This document shows, in pieces, positions 63,231-64,000 of a DNA stretch of 64,000 nt (its first letter is position 1; each line of letters begins with the position of its first letter). The stretch comes from a virus, in IMG/VR virus record IMGVR_UViG_3300036780_000209, positions 102,499-166,498 of that record; one strand, given 5' to 3'. A program made the translations under genes and the position numbers. Under the pieces are notes generated by a model. That model was not told where the DNA came from, ran no database searches, and worked only from the letters and a program-made list of their open reading frames with translations.

Positions 63231-63260
63231 ATTTTATCAAGGAACCTTGTATCCGGTCAA
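63231..63260 (-). promoter_or_regulatory. Promoter of the 63194 gene
   Basis: TTGACC (63260-63255), 18-base spacer GGATACAAGGTTCCTTGA, TAAAAT (63236-63231) on the minus strand. Nearly identical to the 49175-49204 promoter. Confidence 0.7.
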
Positions 63261-63315
63261 CCCCCCCGTCTGGCCACGGAAGAACTGCAGGACGGGACGC
63301 CAGGGAAAGGATGCA

Positions 63316-63573
63316 ATGAGCGTCTTCACTGGCACCGGAACGCTGACCGCATTCGCGAAGGCAGGCCCTGACCTGGATGCCCTGTGGGATTCCTACCAGG
63401 CTACGGCCGCCCATGCCGCCTTGTCCCTGGCCGCCTGGAACGAGACGGCCATCGCCGGGGGCACCTCCAATCAGACGGGGATGGGCTACACCCGGGCCTA
63501 CGAGGACCAGCTCGCCGCCGGGACCGCCTACCAGGCCTGGCTCGACGCCTTTGACGCCGGGAGGGCTCAGTGA
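63316..63573 (+). CDS. Small virion-module protein
   Basis: ATG 63316 with AAAGGA upstream (85 residues). Ala-rich helical protein (ALWDSYQATAAHAALSLAAW). Coupled to the next gene as GTGA. Function unknown. Confidence 0.6.
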   Translation: MSVFTGTGTLTAFAKAGPDLDALWDSYQATAAHAALSLAAWNETAIAGGTSNQTGMGYTRAYEDQLAAGTAYQAWLDAFDAGRAQ

Positions 63574-64000
63574 GCTGGGCCGTCCTGCAGTCGGGATCCA
63601 ACACCGTCACCTCGGGGGGTAACGGGACCTTCACCTTCAGCACCGCGAACCTCACCAGCGGATCCAAGATCATCTGCTGGGTCGTGGTCAGCCTGTCCGG
63701 CATCACGGAACCGGTGACGGCAGTCAAGGACGGGTCGAATAATGCCCTGACGCAGCTCGCCAGCGTCCCCCCGGGAGTCGGCACTAACACCTGGGTCGAG
63801 TTGTGGGCCATGGACACCCCAGCGGGGGATGCGGGGAGCAAGCCCACCCTGACCGCCACGGCCCTCCCCAATTTCGGCATCACGATGCTCGTGGAAGAAG
63901 TCACCGGCCTGCTGGCAGGAAATACCTCCGCGATGCTGGACGGCACCCCGGCGACGAACACCGGCACGAATTCCCCGGCGACTAACGGCGCTTACAGCTC
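63570..64000 (+). CDS. Beta-sandwich structural protein (partial, runs off right edge)
   Basis: GTG 63570 overlaps the previous stop; the frame stays open to the edge (143 codons). It is beta-rich (GNGTFTFSTANLTSGSKIIC, ITEPVTAVKDGSNNALTQLA, TPATNTGTNSPATNGAY), a pattern seen in phage fibre or minor tail proteins. It is transcribed away from the head genes. Confidence 0.65.
   Translation, partial: MSWAVLQSGSNTVTSGGNGTFTFSTANLTSGSKIICWVVVSLSGITEPVTAVKDGSNNALTQLASVPPGVGTNTWVELWAMDTPAGDAGSKPTLTATALPNFGITMLVEEVTGLLAGNTSAMLDGTPATNTGTNSPATNGAYS

Overview
The window is a stretch of a large, GC-rich (about two-thirds G+C) genome of a contractile-tailed bacteriophage (myovirus) of an actinobacterium. 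Direct signs are a tail sheath and tube pair, a GPW/gp25-like and a baseplate-J-like protein, a HK97-type major capsid protein and a prohead-protease-like protein. The actinobacterial host is inferred from an Lsr2-type protein, many GTG/TTG starts, a LysM/NlpC-P60 lysin and a leader motif resembling actinobacterial rRNA operons. Terminase and portal are not seen and probably lie outside the window.

Layout: (1) 1-25.7 kb, minus strand: tail and neck module, read from right to left as neck proteins, sheath, tube, Lsr2, small proteins, two tail-assembly-chaperone frames joined by a -1 frameshift, tape-measure candidate, lysin, hub and baseplate proteins. A small plus-strand pair (membrane protein and SLOG-family protein) at 10.6-11.3 kb interrupts it. 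(2) 25.8-33.1 kb: small membrane proteins, lipoprotein and conserved phage proteins, then the RNA ligase RtcB split by an intein. (3) 33.1-38.6 kb: more virion/appendage proteins, including an 860-residue repeat protein. (4) 38.7-47.8 kb: a minus-strand tRNA array, 44 recognisable tRNAs covering all 20 amino acids plus an initiator tRNA, with tRNA remnants, small ORFs, a homing-endonuclease-like gene, a mimic of the 23S rRNA GTPase-associated centre and an rRNA-operon-like leader. (5) 47.8-54.9 kb: lipoprotein genes, a possible replication origin with two perfect inverted DnaA boxes, a plus-strand gene, two plus-strand tRNA-like units in circularly permuted order, and a run of overlapping small (often zinc-binding) genes. 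(6) 55-63.2 kb: a zinc-finger/PD-(D/E)XK nuclease, major capsid protein, decoration-like proteins, and the protease ORF carrying an antisense HNH gene. (7) 63.3-64 kb: plus-strand structural genes running off the edge.

The most unusual part is the RNA biology. Four tRNA-like units appear permuted (3' half before 5' half, perfectly or almost perfectly complementary acceptor stems): two on the plus strand behind their own promoter (51.0-51.2 kb), two in the minus-strand array (46.9-47.1 kb). The same window encodes RtcB, a ligase known to join tRNA halves. The array transcript also carries a 22-nt inverted repeat near each end, one copy directly next to an rrn-leader-like motif, and a 20-nt exact match to my memory of helix 43 of 23S rRNA. 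I infer a phage translation module processed partly like an rRNA operon, possibly with ligase-dependent maturation or repair of tRNAs. This is inference and needs RNA-level tests.

Many promoters share one architecture: a -35 near TTGACN, a 17-18 nt spacer holding an interrupted palindrome (ACAAGG-NN-CCTTGT) and a TANNNT -10, which suggests one regulator. All assignments come from reading the sequence; no database search was run.
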